A stretch of DNA of 64,000 nt, from contig JAKLTH010000217.1 of the NCBI GenBank assembly GCA_025175895.1, positions 186,001-250,000 on the forward strand, in the 5' to 3' direction. Within the stretch, counting starts at the first letter, position 1; each line of letters begins with the position of its first letter. The position numbers and the translations under genes were made by a program. The notes beneath the pieces were generated by a model. That model was not told the DNA's origin. It saw nothing but the letters and a program-made list of their open reading frames with translations, and searched no databases. This document shows positions 33,931 to 44,657 of the stretch, one piece after another. Origin of the DNA: Wurfbainia villosa. Taxonomy: Eukaryota > Streptophyta > Magnoliopsida > Zingiberales > Zingiberaceae.

Positions 33931-35687
33931 ACTGCGTGCTCTTTCACGAGTTTACTACCGGCATAATCCGAATCGGAGTAGCCGATTAGTTCGAACTCGG
34001 TAGATCTAGGATACCAAATACCGACATTAAGTGTACCCTTTAGATATCTAAGGATACGCTTAACTAGGGTTAGGTGAGACTCCTTAGCACAGGTTTGAAA
34101 CCTGGCGCACATACTTACTGCGAATAGGATGTCGGGTCGACTTGCAGTTAAGTATAGAAGACTTCCTATTGCGCTCCTATAGTATTTTAAGTCAATGGAC
34201 TTACTTTCTAGGTCTTCTCCTATGTTAACATTTATCGCCATTGGGGTGTTTATTACCTTAGCGTCTTGCATTCCAAATCTTTTAATTAACTCCTTAGTGT
34301 ATTTTTGTTGATATAGGTATATACCATCCTTAGTTTGTTTAATTTGTAGACCTAAAAAGAAACTTAACTCGCCTACCAAGTTCATTTCGAACTCACTTTC
34401 CATGAGCGAAACGAACTCGTTTAGTAAGGCTGAGTTAGAGGTTCCAAAAATTATATCATCTACGTAAATTTGAGCTATGAATATTTCTTTACCTAAGGTT
34501 TTTACAAAGAGAGTTGGGTCAACTAAGCCTTGGTTAAACCCTTTTGACTTAAGATGGATTGAAAGTCTCTCGTACCAAGCTCGAGGAGCTTGTTTAAGTC
34601 CATAGAGAGCTTTCTTAAGTTTTAGAACATGGTCGAGTTTATCTAGATTTTCGAATCCGGGGGGTTGGCTAACATAAACTTCTTCTTTAATGTATCCATT
34701 TAGGAATGCCGACTTAACATCCATTTGAAATAGCTTAAATCCTCGATGTGCGGCATAAGCTAGCAACATTCGAATGGATTCGAGTCTAGCTACTGGGGCA
34801 TAGGTTTCGTCGTAATCTAAGCCTTCGACTTGGCTAAACCCTTTGGCGACTAACCTAGCCTTGTTTCTAACTACTTCACCTTTATCATCAAGCTTATTTC
34901 GAAACACCCACCTTGTTCCAATTATCGTTTTGTCTTTAGGTGGTGGTACTAATTCCCACACCTCGTTCCTAGTAAATTGAGCTAGCTCTTCTTGCATTGC
35001 AATAATCCAATCGGGATCAAGAAGAGCTTGTTCAATTGATTTGGGTTCTATCTTTGAAATTAAGGAAATTTGACTAAGGTTCCTATAGGATGCTCTAGTT
35101 CGAACTCCTAGATTAGGATCTCCTATCACTTGATCGATAGGGTGGTTAGTCTGAATCCTAGATTGGGTTGGGTTTGTGTCACCTAATGCTTGATCAATGT
35201 GGTGACTTGGTTGAACACTAGTTTGGTTGGAGTCATCTATCACTTGATCAATAGAGTGACTAGGTTGACTTAGGTTAGGATTAACACTAGACACGATCTC
35301 GGATCGAGTAAGGTCTAGTATGAATCGGCCTAATTGGGGTTCGGGGTTTTGTAGGTTCATGTCCTTCATCAACACTACATTGATAGTCTCCTCGACGTTA
35401 AGGGTGTCGTGGTTATATACTCTATAAGCTCTACTTGTAGTCGAGTATCCTAGAAAGATTCTGGTCGTGGTTTTGGATGTAAATTTCCCTAGGTAATCCT
35501 TAGTGTTTAGGATATGTACCTTACACCCAAATACCCTAAAGTACTTGATGTTAGGTATTTTATCGTGATAAATCTCGTACGAGGTCTTAAGGTGCCTCTT
35601 TACCATAAGGATCCTATTTTGGACATAGCAAGCCGTGCTAACGGCTTCTGCCCAAAACCTATCGGGTAGGTCGTATTCGTTCAACAT
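33852..35687 (-). CDS. J integrase C-terminus, reverse transcriptase and start of RNase H
   Basis: This 611-codon frame is the longest in the window. In order it has: the integrase tail (DRFWAEAVSTACYVQNR at residue 7 on; VFGCKVHILNTKDYLGKF near 53; FLGYSTTSRAYRVYN near 79); a linker with repeated HxIDQxxGDxN-like text (about 145-195); RT with GTRWVFRNK, KARLVAKGFSQVEG, ARLESIRMLLA, FQMDVKSAFLNGYI, PRAWYERL and the active site YVDDIIFG intact (near 405); and RNase H start YSDSDYAGSK. It ends in a shifted tail. Upstream it is split from the integrase core by a stop near 35703. It is part of a polyprotein, so no start codon is meaningful. Confidence 0.93.
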   Translation of the reverse strand: MLNEYDLPDRFWAEAVSTACYVQNRILMVKRHLKTSYEIYHDKIPNIKYFRVFGCKVHILNTKDYLGKFTSKTTTRIFLGYSTTSRAYRVYNHDTLNVEETINVVLMKDMNLQNPEPQLGRFILDLTRSEIVSSVNPNLSQPSHSIDQVIDDSNQTSVQPSHHIDQALGDTNPTQSRIQTNHPIDQVIGDPNLGVRTRASYRNLSQISLISKIEPKSIEQALLDPDWIIAMQEELAQFTRNEVWELVPPPKDKTIIGTRWVFRNKLDDKGEVVRNKARLVAKGFSQVEGLDYDETYAPVARLESIRMLLAYAAHRGFKLFQMDVKSAFLNGYIKEEVYVSQPPGFENLDKLDHVLKLKKALYGLKQAPRAWYERLSIHLKSKGFNQGLVDPTLFVKTLGKEIFIAQIYVDDIIFGTSNSALLNEFVSLMESEFEMNLVGELSFFLGLQIKQTKDGIYLYQQKYTKELIKRFGMQDAKVINTPMAINVNIGEDLESKSIDLKYYRSAIGSLLYLTASRPDILFAVSMCARFQTCAKESHLTLVKRILRYLKGTLNVGIWYPRSTEFELIGYSDSDYAGSKLVKEHAVVVVNSTESSELVRGSNIVLPYLPPV

Positions 35688-35702
35688 GGTCCTAGCGGCT
35701 TC

Positions 35703-36235
35703 TTATAGAGTTCGGTTTTTCCGCTCCACTAGGCCATTTTGTTGAGGGGTCCTAGGGCAAGAGAATTCATGGTGGTATCCGTTTAGGTTCTGAGTCGGTG
35801 AACCTTTGATTTTGAATTCACCACCATGATCGCTTCTAAGTCTTTTAACCTTAAGGTCTTTTTGATTCTCAATTAATTTGAATAGATTAATTAATTGATC
35901 TAGGGTATCATTTTTATGTTTGATGAACCTAACCAGTAAACTGGAGTGGGTAGTAATCAATTATGACCATGATATTGACTTATTGAGTGACTTGGCTCCA
36001 TGTGAATCGAATAGATCCATATCACGAGGAGCTCAAGTACACTTGAGGTTCGTTCTTGGTTAGTTAACTTGTGTTGTGTCCTAGGTTGTTTTCCTTGTTG
36101 ACAAGCATTACATTTTATTAACCAAGTTGTTGAGGTTGGGTAAGCCTCGACTAAGCCACTCGACTCATCTTGTGGGCGAGTCTTGGTGTGCAGTGAGAGT
36201 CGTCGGTGCCACAACCATGATTCCTCTTGTGTCAT
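35703..36235 (-). pseudogene. J integrase zinc part and catalytic core
   Basis: The frame 36235-35957 has WLWHRRLSLHTKT and CNACQQGKQ, the HHCC zinc domain (one His is lost: RLSL for RLSH). The frame 35960-35703 has VKRLRSDHGGEF with the second catalytic Asp and CPRTPQQNGLVERKNRTL with the catalytic Glu. Between them, the segment with the first catalytic Asp is partly deleted at about 35960-36010. Confidence 0.9.
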
Positions 36236-37767
36236 AAGACACTTAGTTGAGAGTTGGTTAAATTGATCGTATAAATGTTGTTATTTCTAGTTCCTTTAAG
36301 AATTGTTTTAGAGGTTTCGTTGGTATTAATTATGCATTCATTTTCTAGAAATATAACCTTATAGTTATTGTCACACAATTGGCTTACACTAAGTAAGTTA
36401 TATTCAAAATTCTCTACAAGTAATACATTTTTAATAACAAAATTAGGTTAAGCTCGATATCACATGATACTATGATATTGAGCTTGCCGTTATTCCAAAA
36501 GGCTACAGATCCTTGTCGTTTGAATCGTAGCTTTGCGAATTTGAGATGATCACCGGTCATGGGTAGGGAGCAACATTGTCAACATCCATTGATCCTACAC
36601 ACAAGGTGGTTGGATTGGATGTTAGATTTTTTAAGAAAATTGGTTGTAAGTTGTTAACCCTAGGTCATCTCATGAGTCTATATGATCAAGCATGTTATAC
36701 TTATGTGTTTTTTTTTTAAATTACTTACACTTAAGTTGATTAATTTTAATTAGGTTCAATTAATTTTATTTTATATTTGTATTTAACCTAGGCTTGTCAA
36801 GTTTACCTTTTCAAGATCATGGCTTCAGTCGTGGCGAGGCACGAGGGCCTTCTTTTATCGGATCATCGACCACTTCCTTAGACAAAGCCATTCTCAAGAA
36901 AATGATGACTTGACTTACCTAAAATTATTTCCTCGTCTAACTAGTTATTTTTGAAAAGAGGCTCCCGAGGCTCAATCTTTTGAAAAATTTTAGTTGGTTA
37001 TGTTTTTGAAAAGAGGCTCCCGAGGCTCAATCTTTTGAAATTTTAGTTAGTTATGTTTTGTTCTAAGTGAGTTCACAAGTTTTAAAGTACAAACTTTCTA
37101 AGTTAAAGCATGCAATTTCTAAGTTAAAGCATAAACATTCTAAGTTAAAACATGCAATTTCTAAGTTAAAGCACAAACATGTTTTGTCTTGGCTCCCCTA
37201 GACCGTTGAATCGGTTCGGTCTATCCACATAGTGGATTTGGTCCTTAGGAACCCGATGCAGGTTGGATCCTAGAGTTGAAATCAAAAGTTCTTAGGGACC
37301 CATGCTTGGACATGTTTCTTATGTCGACTTACAATCGACATATCGACCTATTAGTCGTGTTTGAGTTAAACCCTAGTCGACCTTGTTGTACCACGGCCCT
37401 TTGAGATCCAAGTAGGAGGTCAAGTCCTTTGGATCCCAAGTGAACCTTTCCAGCGTGTTCCTAAGATCTTGACTTGACTTTTCAAGAGAGAGTTCTCAAC
37501 CGAGCTTTTCAACTCGAGTTGAGTCCTTCTCTTGAACTCGACTAGTCGAAGAGGTTAGGAGACCTCGTGTTTGAGGAGTTTAACCTCCTCAACAAGGGTC
37601 TCGACCTTGGACTCGGACTTAGCTAACTTCCTAGACAAAAACCTAACCGTATTATGTAAAGTATTAAATAAAGCTCGACTCACCTTAAGGGTATCTTTTG
37701 AACCGGATGCGTATCCGTGGCTTGACTTGAAGGTAACCGTGGTCCAGAGTCATCCTCGAGTTACGAC
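36236..37767 (-). pseudogene. J protease region and gag-pol linker, decayed
   Basis: In broken frames this holds NVLLVENFEYNLLSVSQLCD (36440-36370), MTGDHLKFAKLRF (36565-36520) just after the protease site, and a helix-forming RKLAKSESKVETLVEEVKLLKHEV stretch (37640-37560, frame-broken) like the coiled coil reported near sirevirus gag C-termini. The protease D-S-G itself is not readable. Short direct repeats (ctaagttaaagcatg) lie at 37095-37180 and a 50-bp duplication lies at 36953-37050. Confidence 0.75.
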
Positions 37768-38771
37768 TCAAGTTCGGTCTCTCCATGTCGACTCAATCGA
37801 TTTCGCCATGAAGAGCGTGGTCTTCGTCTTCTTGGATGGCGCTTCTTCCCATGTCGCGTTGAGTGCCTTCTTGTGCTTAGGTGCTTGGTGGTTGAGCTTG
37901 GGGCACTCGGACTTGATGTGTCCAAACTGTTACACTCATAACACCTAATGTTAGAACTTTTAGACTTACCTTGGTTGGGTCAGTCGTGGTTCGCTTTAGT
38001 CCCTTGGCTATCCTTGAGCTAGGTTCATTAGTTGTGATCAACTCAGTCAACTTCTTCTTCGGACTCGTCTTCCTCCTCGGGTGGTGGTGGCTTGCTTGCG
38101 ATTTTCTTCTTCTTTGAACCTGCAAACAAGGCTATACCCCTCTCGGGTTTCGAGTTGGATTGTTCATGTAATTGAAATCGAAAAGAGTTAAATCTAACCT
38201 AATTTTAGAAAGGTCCTTGGAGACCTTATAGGCATCAACCATGGATGCCCATAAGGTAGTCCTCGGAAAAGAGTTTAGGACATACCTAATAAGGTCGCGG
38301 TTTTCGACCTTTTGCCCGATTGCGTGTAGGTTGTTGACTATGTCTTGGACACGGGCGTGGAGTTGCGTCGCGGACTCGTGTTCCTGCATTTTTAGTGTGT
38401 ACAATTTATTGAATAACAAATCACGTTTGCAAACCTTAGCTTGATCCGATCCTTCGTGTAACTCGATTAGTTTTGTCCAAAGATCTTTTGCGCTTATGAA
38501 GGGGCGGCGCGATTTAGCTCCTCCTTGGATAGGCCACATTGGAGGATTTGTGTTGCCTTGGCGTCGGCCCGACTTGTCGTTTTGTTGCAACGGTCCATTG
38601 ATCATAATCGAGTCACCCACTTCATTGGTCGGAAGTGTGAAACCCGTTTGAATTATGATCCACATCTCAATTTGGGTTTTGAAAGCATTCCATCCGACCT
38701 TTCCGATGCGGAAATCATCTCCGTTGTAAAAGCGGAGGTCGGACGGTGCTAAAACCCTCGAGATGGGCCAT
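37768..38771 (-). pseudogene. J gag
   Basis: From a possible start at 38771 (MAHLEGFSTVRPPLL) the gag runs through FKTQIEMWIIIQTGF, SAKDLWTKLIELHEGSDQAK, RDLLFNKLYTLKMQEHESATQLHARVQDIVNNL and LIRYVLNSFPRTTLWASMVDAYKVSKDLSKIRLD, which is a UBN2-like capsid. It then has a lysine-rich stretch and a zinc knuckle near 37945-37900 (C-Y-E-C ... G-H-I-K-S-E-C) that needs a one-base frame change. Breaks lie near 38690, 38128 and 37930. Confidence 0.88.
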
Positions 38772-39248
38772 TAGAACAAAAAACAAGGAGACTAAAATGA
38801 AAATCTAGCAACAACAAAAACACGAAAGTACCAAGACTTGCGTCTTGGATTAGTAGTCTTGAAATAGAAATAAACGAAAAATAGAAAGTTAAGCAAAGAA
38901 ATAAGAAAGTAAGTACTCACAACCTTCGATGTCCCCGACAGGATACTAAACGTCGTTTTTTGAGTATGAAAACAGCTTGTTACGGGGTAAAACCCCACGA
39001 AAGAAGTGTAGATCTCTGCGAGAGCTTCGATTTGGTAGGTAGACCGTGTCGTGGGTCAACTTGTACGAAAAGTTATGCCCGTTTGACCGTCGGCTACTCC
39101 AAAAGCGAATACTTGCAAAACAAAATCAAACGAAGAGTACCAAGACTTCGTCTTGGATTAGTAGTGCGGGAGAAAAATTTGAACGAACGAAAAATAAATC
39201 TGTGAAAAAAAGTTAGATTGGTGGTTTCACCAAATCTAAGCGCCCCCG
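38772..39248 (-). other. J leader
   Basis: This lies between the primer site and gag on the minus strand. It contains two closely related 30-bp stretches (aagagtaccaagacttcgtc near 39133 and agtaccaagacttgcgtc near 38827), a direct repeat. No coding function is seen. Confidence 0.75.
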
Positions 39249-39260
39249 GCTCTGATACCA
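39249..39260 (-). promoter_or_regulatory. J primer binding site
   Basis: gctctgatacca on the plus strand is the complement of TGGTATCAGAGC, which pairs with the 3' end of initiator-Met tRNA. It is two bases from the 5' LTR at 39263. Confidence 0.95.
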
Positions 39261-39262
39261 AT

Positions 39263-40348
39263 TGTTGGATCAATGCGGTTCGCTAGAGGGGGGGGGGTGA
39301 ATAGCGAAAGAAAAAAAACTTTTTCGAATTCGTTTCAAAAGAAATATACGCAGCGGAAAGATAAGCAAAACAAAAAGTAAAGGAGACAATAGAAACAAGA
39401 TATTTACTTGGTTCGTAGCCGAAGGCTACTACTCCAAGGCCCTAGTGGTCCTTGACCACGCACGGAGGGCAAATCACTAAACAAACTCCTCCTCGTTGGA
39501 GGTAGGAGTTAATCGATACAAAAAAACTTGAGGTAGAGGGACACTCCCCCTCTCCTCGTATACGATAAAAGCTCCGAAAATATAAATGACAAACTGATAA
39601 CAAAAACTAAGACCGACGTACAATAATAAAGAAAGTTAAACCTAGACGTCGGAATGGAAGGACTTCGTTGTCGTAGAGTTGCGAGAACGAGGCTTTTGAG
39701 CACTTAGAATTGTTTTGAAACCCTAGGTTTGGCCCTCCTTTTATAGCCTTTGAGCCCCTTTTCGAGTGGGTCTTCAACCAATCACAAATGGACACCAAAC
39801 CGCTTTGAGGTGGAGTGATAAGCCTTGACTCCTCGAATCTGATCATTGACCATCAGTCGACTGATGGACATCATCGATCGTGATAAGCGCATCGATCGAT
39901 TGATAACCTTTCGGCGATCGGCGATACAGCGGTCGAGTCCTCAATTAGCGATGCTTCGTTAGCTCAATAAAAACATAATTTCGATGGTCGTCGACCATCT
40001 GATCTCGACCTAGACCATCTATAAGATGTCTTTGGTCGGATCTACGCTTAAGATCATCCCCGTAAAGAGGATACGACCTTACTTACTCTCGCACACACGA
40101 GCTTACCTCGATACTTACGTGTCGCTTTTGCTTCCGGCCTTCCACTCGATTCCTTCGGCTTCCTCCGAAGTAACTCGAGTATCGCCCGACCACCGCGGCT
40201 TCCTCCGGGTGTCGCTAGCCTTCAGCTCCAGCTATATCAATCTTCTGCACACTCGATTCAGCTCGTGAGAAAACAAAATAGACTTAACTTTTGTGTCTTT
40301 GCTATAATCAAAACACAGGTTCGATTTCGGTGCCTCACTGCACCAACA
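39263..40348 (-). repeat. 5' LTR of J (1086 bp)
   Basis: It starts TGTTGGATCAATGCGG and ends caccaACA, followed by ATTAC. The palindrome tcagtcgactga is present at 39854-39865, where the partner LTR has cgatcg text. Outside 39850-39970 the two LTRs agree closely. Confidence 0.95.
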
Positions 40349-40531
40349 ATTACAACAAAGCAACAAAAGAGTTTTAGGGAATACCACTCAATCACCAAGA
40401 TGAGCCTTCATTCAATTATTCCTCACTAGCTTGTCTGCTTACGAAATATTGACCATTCAAAATAATAAAAAAAACTCATTCACATTATCAAATAATAGAC
40501 AAGAAATAATTAAAATTTTAAAATAATAAAT

Positions 40532-42091
40532 TCAACCTTCAACAGTATCTGAAGTCGATGTATTCACTTGCATATTAGGCGATAAATTCTTCAGCATTAA
40601 CTCATTAAAAGCTTTAAATTTAGATTCCATATTATTCATTTTCTCACGTAATGTGACATTCTCATGATGAAGTTCTTGCTTTGAAGCAACCAGTCCTCTT
40701 ACATCTTTAGGCTTCACTCCTTCTCCATGGCCAAAAACATGATCATGTTGTTGAGGTCCAAAACATTTCTCAATAAGTTGGATACTTGATAAGGAAGGAT
40801 CTTCTCGAATGACCTCACAAATCTCATCCTTCAATAAGTTAAAAAATTTAGAAATATGAATCAAATATCAGGTAAAGAAATGAATTAAAATATTATATAC
40901 TCACATATTTTTCCTTTGCATCAAGATCAACAATATGGTCTCTCTTTTTTCGTGTCTCAAAAAATATTGATGCAAAATCTAGAGGTTGGCCATCTTTTCC
41001 TCCCTATATATATTAAATAAGACAAAATTTTATGTCTAAATTAATATAAAATCCTTATAATACATGTCTTACCATTTCATACGGCAATTGCCTAAAAGGC
41101 TTGCTACCCGTTCGATGTGGCATAGATTTCATGGATCTATTATGTGCATTGGTTTTACTCATTTTCTGCAATTATATTAATATTAATATAATTTTACAAA
41201 AAAATAAACATTCAAATTTAAAAAAAAAAAAAGTAATTTATAATATTAAAAAGATGGGATAAGAATAACCTAAAAACTTTCACTTAAAAAATATTTTGTT
41301 TCCAACCATTCCCAATCTTGTTTATCCATTCCCTTGGGAACATTTTGTAAAACTTCTTGACGTATTTTGCATGGTTTTACAAATTTGGAGTTCATCTCAC
41401 ATCTCCAATTCTTTCATAATTGTTGCATATGTTTAAGGGTTGTCTCACGGTATAGCTCAATGTCATCATTTTTAAACTTATCCTGAAAAAAATTGATTAG
41501 TATTTAATAAGAAGATATTTCATATAATAAAAATGTAAATCTAACTCACTGTAACAGCAGCCCACATGTGATTTTAGTATCTTCATCAATTTTATTCCAT
41601 GCAAGAATCCGAACTGGACATATGTTTCCATCTTTTACAATTATACCCAAATGCCTTGTAAAGGCTTGATAATTCAATCCAACTGCTCGACCCATATAGA
41701 AACTTTATGAAGCTTGTCTCCATTTTTCAATTTACACACCATATCACACTTATTTTTACCTCGTGTGTTCAAATTTTGTTGAGTAGATGATTTGTCTAAA
41801 CATTAAAATAATTAGTTTAGATTTATCAAGTACATAAATGTAGAATGAAAAAATTATAAATTTCTTTTTCATACCTTGCCTAGATTCCATTTGAGCTTGA
41901 GAGTCTTTCACATGGTCGATATATTCAAGCACATGTTGCATATCATTTTTTCGTGTGCTCACCGAAGAAGGCTCATGTTCAATTGATCCAGATCCTAAAT
42001 GCTTAGTGGTTTTGCCACGTCCTCGACCTAAAGAACCTGGTGCTATAAATAGCTTTCTCTTAGTGCCCAAAGATGACTTTTGAGAGTCCAT
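40532..42091 (-). pseudogene. Spliced TNP-like CACTA protein (Ptta/En/Spm, Transposase_24 type)
   Basis: Six exons can be read on the minus strand with GT-AG-like joins: 42091-41875 (MDSQKSSLGTKRKLFIAPGS), about 41796-41544 (RGKNKCDMVCKL; YQAFTRHLGIIVKDGNICP), about 41482-41281 (WRCEMNSKFVKPCK; NVPKGMDKQDWEWL), about 41166-41063 (HRTGSKPFRQLPYE), about 41005-40903 (FFETRKKRD) and about 40833-40532 (DPSLSSIQLIEKCFGPQQHDHVFG, coiled coil). This is the Transposase_24 family (PF03004), the CACTA end-binding type of protein. Exon 2 has a frameshift and exon 3 a stop, so it is probably dead. Confidence 0.82.
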
Positions 42092-42479
42092 GATCCTATG
42101 ACAAATACATTTCTCTTAGTACCAAGAACTGCAAAGCATTCTCAGAATTAAGCATAAAATTTATCGAAACATATAAAACTTTAAAATCACATGTAAGTAA
42201 CAACTGCAATATCATAAATCTAGAAAAATTGAAAAAGAACACATTGATATAGACTTGAATAAAATTTGAATTAAAATCCTCACATTGCTATCAGATTATA
42301 AGACTTACAAGTGAGTAGCAAATTAGAACACTTAAAAATAAATATGAAAACATGACAAGAAAGTCTCAAGTAATCCTTTACGCTTCATTCTTGTATTTCT
42401 GAATATTTGATTTTGTTAACTTTTTCTACATCTGTTAACAAATTGTTGGTGATATTCTTGTCATGTGTCTGCTTTAGTT

Positions 42480-43523
42480 AGAGCTAGATGGAAAAGGTAA
42501 GGAAGTATTGGGAAAGACATGTTATGTTTGCAAGCAAGCAAAAGAAACCTGCTGGATGTGGTTTTTATTTTCCTGCAAAAAGCACTGTTGAAGGCGAGAG
42601 TATCATAGCTATTAGGCAGGTACAAAAGGGAAGCTGATAATATATTTTGTAAACTTTCATATTTAACTTTTTTACCTTTGAAATCATAAATTTCTGGCTC
42701 TATACGTTGGCCAAAAATTCATGATTTTATAAATTTTGAGAATAGCATATTTTCTTTGTAGAAAAAGTATTCTCATCTAGCTAGTATTGAGAATGAGGAA
42801 GATATAAGATTAGTTAACTCTGATCAAGAATCTGTATCCTGTGATAGTGAAAGTTTGAGAAAAGACAAGATCATCTCTGACAGTGTATCGAGAATTGCTA
42901 AGTTAATGAATGTAGCAAAATACATGAAGAATGAACAATCTCCCATTTGGCTGTGAGAATTTAAGAAGTACTTGGATCAGACAACTGATAAGTTAGCGTA
43001 TAAAAACTATTCAATGGAATTTGGTTTGGCTTGTCCTATGATTATACAAGAACAAGGTCATAAGAAATCTAGAAGTAGCTCAAGCTCAAAATACACTATA
43101 GATATTGTAGAAACTCTAGAAGGAGAATCAAGCCAAAGAATCTTGGATTTCAATATGGTAGTTAAGGATAGTGATATTGGTAATTATTCCAGTAAGGAGA
43201 TAATGCAAATTGAGACATCCAAGAATGATAGCAATATCTCATTGAATGGAAGAAATTCAAGATTTAACTATGAGCAAGGCAAATCAAACTTCTATTTTGT
43301 AGAACCAATAGATGTTTCTCATTTAAGAGTAATTCACTCTAGCAAAAGTGATTCATCAAATGAAGGTTATGAATCTGCAAATGCACCGTTAATGACCATT
43401 GAAAAGATTATTGGATCACTCTCATCCTCTCTGCACCCTAACTCACCTCTGCATTATAGAGATGATATCCTCCATCGCAGACTTGGCCTTGAGGAAGAAC
43501 AACAATTTCCTATGCCTTATTAA
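42480..43523 (+). pseudogene. Captured host-gene fragment in the CACTA (identity unknown)
   Basis: On the strand opposite to the TNP-like gene, an exon near 42490-42617 (KQKKPAGCGFYFPAKSTVEG) ends at cag/gtacaa. After an intron it joins at ttctttgtag/aaa (about 42762), continuing as KYSHLASIENEEDIRLVNSD, RIAKLMNVAKYMKNEQSPIWL, a TGA stop, then EFKKYLDQTTDKLA and the 183-codon frame 42972-43523. The stop is TGA where CGA would fit. The wording resembles no transposon protein I know. It reads like an inner part of a large, acidic plant protein. I do not recognise the family with confidence. Confidence 0.65.
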
Positions 43524-43759
43524 CATTTATTTGGTTGCAACTAAACTGCATTCACATAAATTTAATCTCGAGGCAATAAAACCTGATCCATGATCAGTAC
43601 AGAGACATGAGGATGGACATCGATAATATGACATATGAGGTTTGTTTTGCCTCTGAGTTCGATAGAAGGTGTTTCACCACCAGACAATGAACAATGACAT
43701 AAGAAATATCTGAACAATAGACAAGACAATAAACAAACGGACAAGACAATCTAATTTTT

Positions 43760-43925
43760 TCGTCCGACTGCCGATCTCTCGAGGCGACGGTGAAACTGCA
43801 GGCTGTAGGGAAGGTCACCGTTGAGTTATCGATCTCTCGAGGAAACGACGGAATTGAAAGTTATAGGAAAGGTCACTGCCAGACTGCTAATCTCTCGAGG
43901 CGACACCAGACGGTAGAACTGCAAA
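43760..43925 (+). repeat. Three-unit tandem repeat with XhoI-like core
   Basis: Three units of about 58 bp each begin with (g)atctctcgaggcgac or a close variant at 43772, 43829 and 43889. Each continues with ggtagaactgcagg and aggtcac text. They lie inside the CACTA between the captured piece and the right subterminal repeats. Confidence 0.8.
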
Positions 43926-44069
43926 GAAGGTGAAGAGTCATGCGTGAGGAAGATGGGGACGAATGCTCGTAGGGGACAGGGTTTTTACGAGGGAAAGAAT
44001 TGGGTAAAAAAATGAGGATCATCTTAGCCATTGGATCAAAAGATAATTTTATATTTAAGTTTTTATCAA

Positions 44070-44326
44070 AAAAATTTTTTCTTAATTCGTCGTTAAAAAT
44101 CTTGCAATAACGACGGAAGAAAATACCGTCATTAAAAATACGACAATAACAACCGATATAAAAAAACCGTCATTGATGATAAAATATTAACGACGGGATA
44201 AAATATCGTCGTTAATGTATACATTAACGACGAACATTAAATCTGGTCGCTATTGAACCACCAATAACGACGGTATTTTGATACCGTTGTTAAATTCCAT
44301 CGTTAAAGGTAGCTTTTCTAGTAGTG
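44070..44326. repeat. Right subterminal repeats and terminal repeat of the CACTA
   Basis: At least eight copies of the ttaacgacgg/ccgtcgttaa type lie in both orientations, ending with gcttttctagtagtg, the inverse of the left terminal repeat with two changes in the first 16 bases. Confidence 0.92.
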
Positions 44327-44329
44327 ATC

Positions 44330-44657
44330 TAAATGTTAGTGTTAATTGTCATTTGTTATTATTAAGTCCATTTTGCTATATAATCACTCATCCCCAAGTG
44401 TGCCAAAAATCCAAAATGGCACACTAAGGCCTCTAAACCTAATTTGTGTCAATTTGATTAATTTTTCATAGTTCTCAAAATATATTGGCACATCCTAAAA
44501 TCCTTTAGGATATAAATTCAAACCACATTTCCAAGGTACCCATGACCTTGAAAATGATCTAAAGTGTCACCTTTACCATTGTTAGGTTAACTACCCATCC
44601 ATTTAAAGTTGGCACACCCTAACACATTTAGCGTGAATCGATCACGCTCCTAGAAAC
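44330..44657 (-). other. B internal region just after gag
   Basis: It aligns with D at 59350-59601: agtgtgccaaaaatccaaaatgg, tctaaacctaa and aaggtacccatgacctt. It is non-coding. It directly continues B after the CACTA. Confidence 0.88.

Larger units (their letters stand above)
31549..40348 (-). mobile_element. Element J: full-length sirevirus (Ty1/copia)
   Basis: The 8.8-kb element has ATTAC at 31544-31548 and 40349-40353. LTRs are at 31549-32658 and 39263-40348; the primer site complement gctctgatacca is at 39249-39260 and the PPT complement atctccccctttttg at 32659-32673. It has gag, protease, integrase, RT and RNase H in copia order. VFGCKVHILNTKDYLGKF and FLGYSTTSRAYRVYN are signatures of the sirevirus (SIRE/Maximus) lineage. 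It is the only nearly complete pol source in the window and a candidate helper for B and D, though this copy has frameshifts. Confidence 0.96.
30676..44326 (-). mobile_element. CACTA (En/Spm) transposon carrying a captured gene piece; hosts J
   Basis: The left end reads CACTAGTAGAAAAGG (30676-30690). The right end is the inverse of CACTACTAGAAAAGCT (44311-44326). ATC lies just outside both ends (30673-30675 and 44327-44329), the 3-bp duplication this class makes. Both ends have dense subterminal repeats. Without J the element is about 4.85 kb. It has a spliced TNP-like gene but no DDE transposase, so it is probably non-autonomous. Strand is given by the TNP-like gene. Confidence 0.95.
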
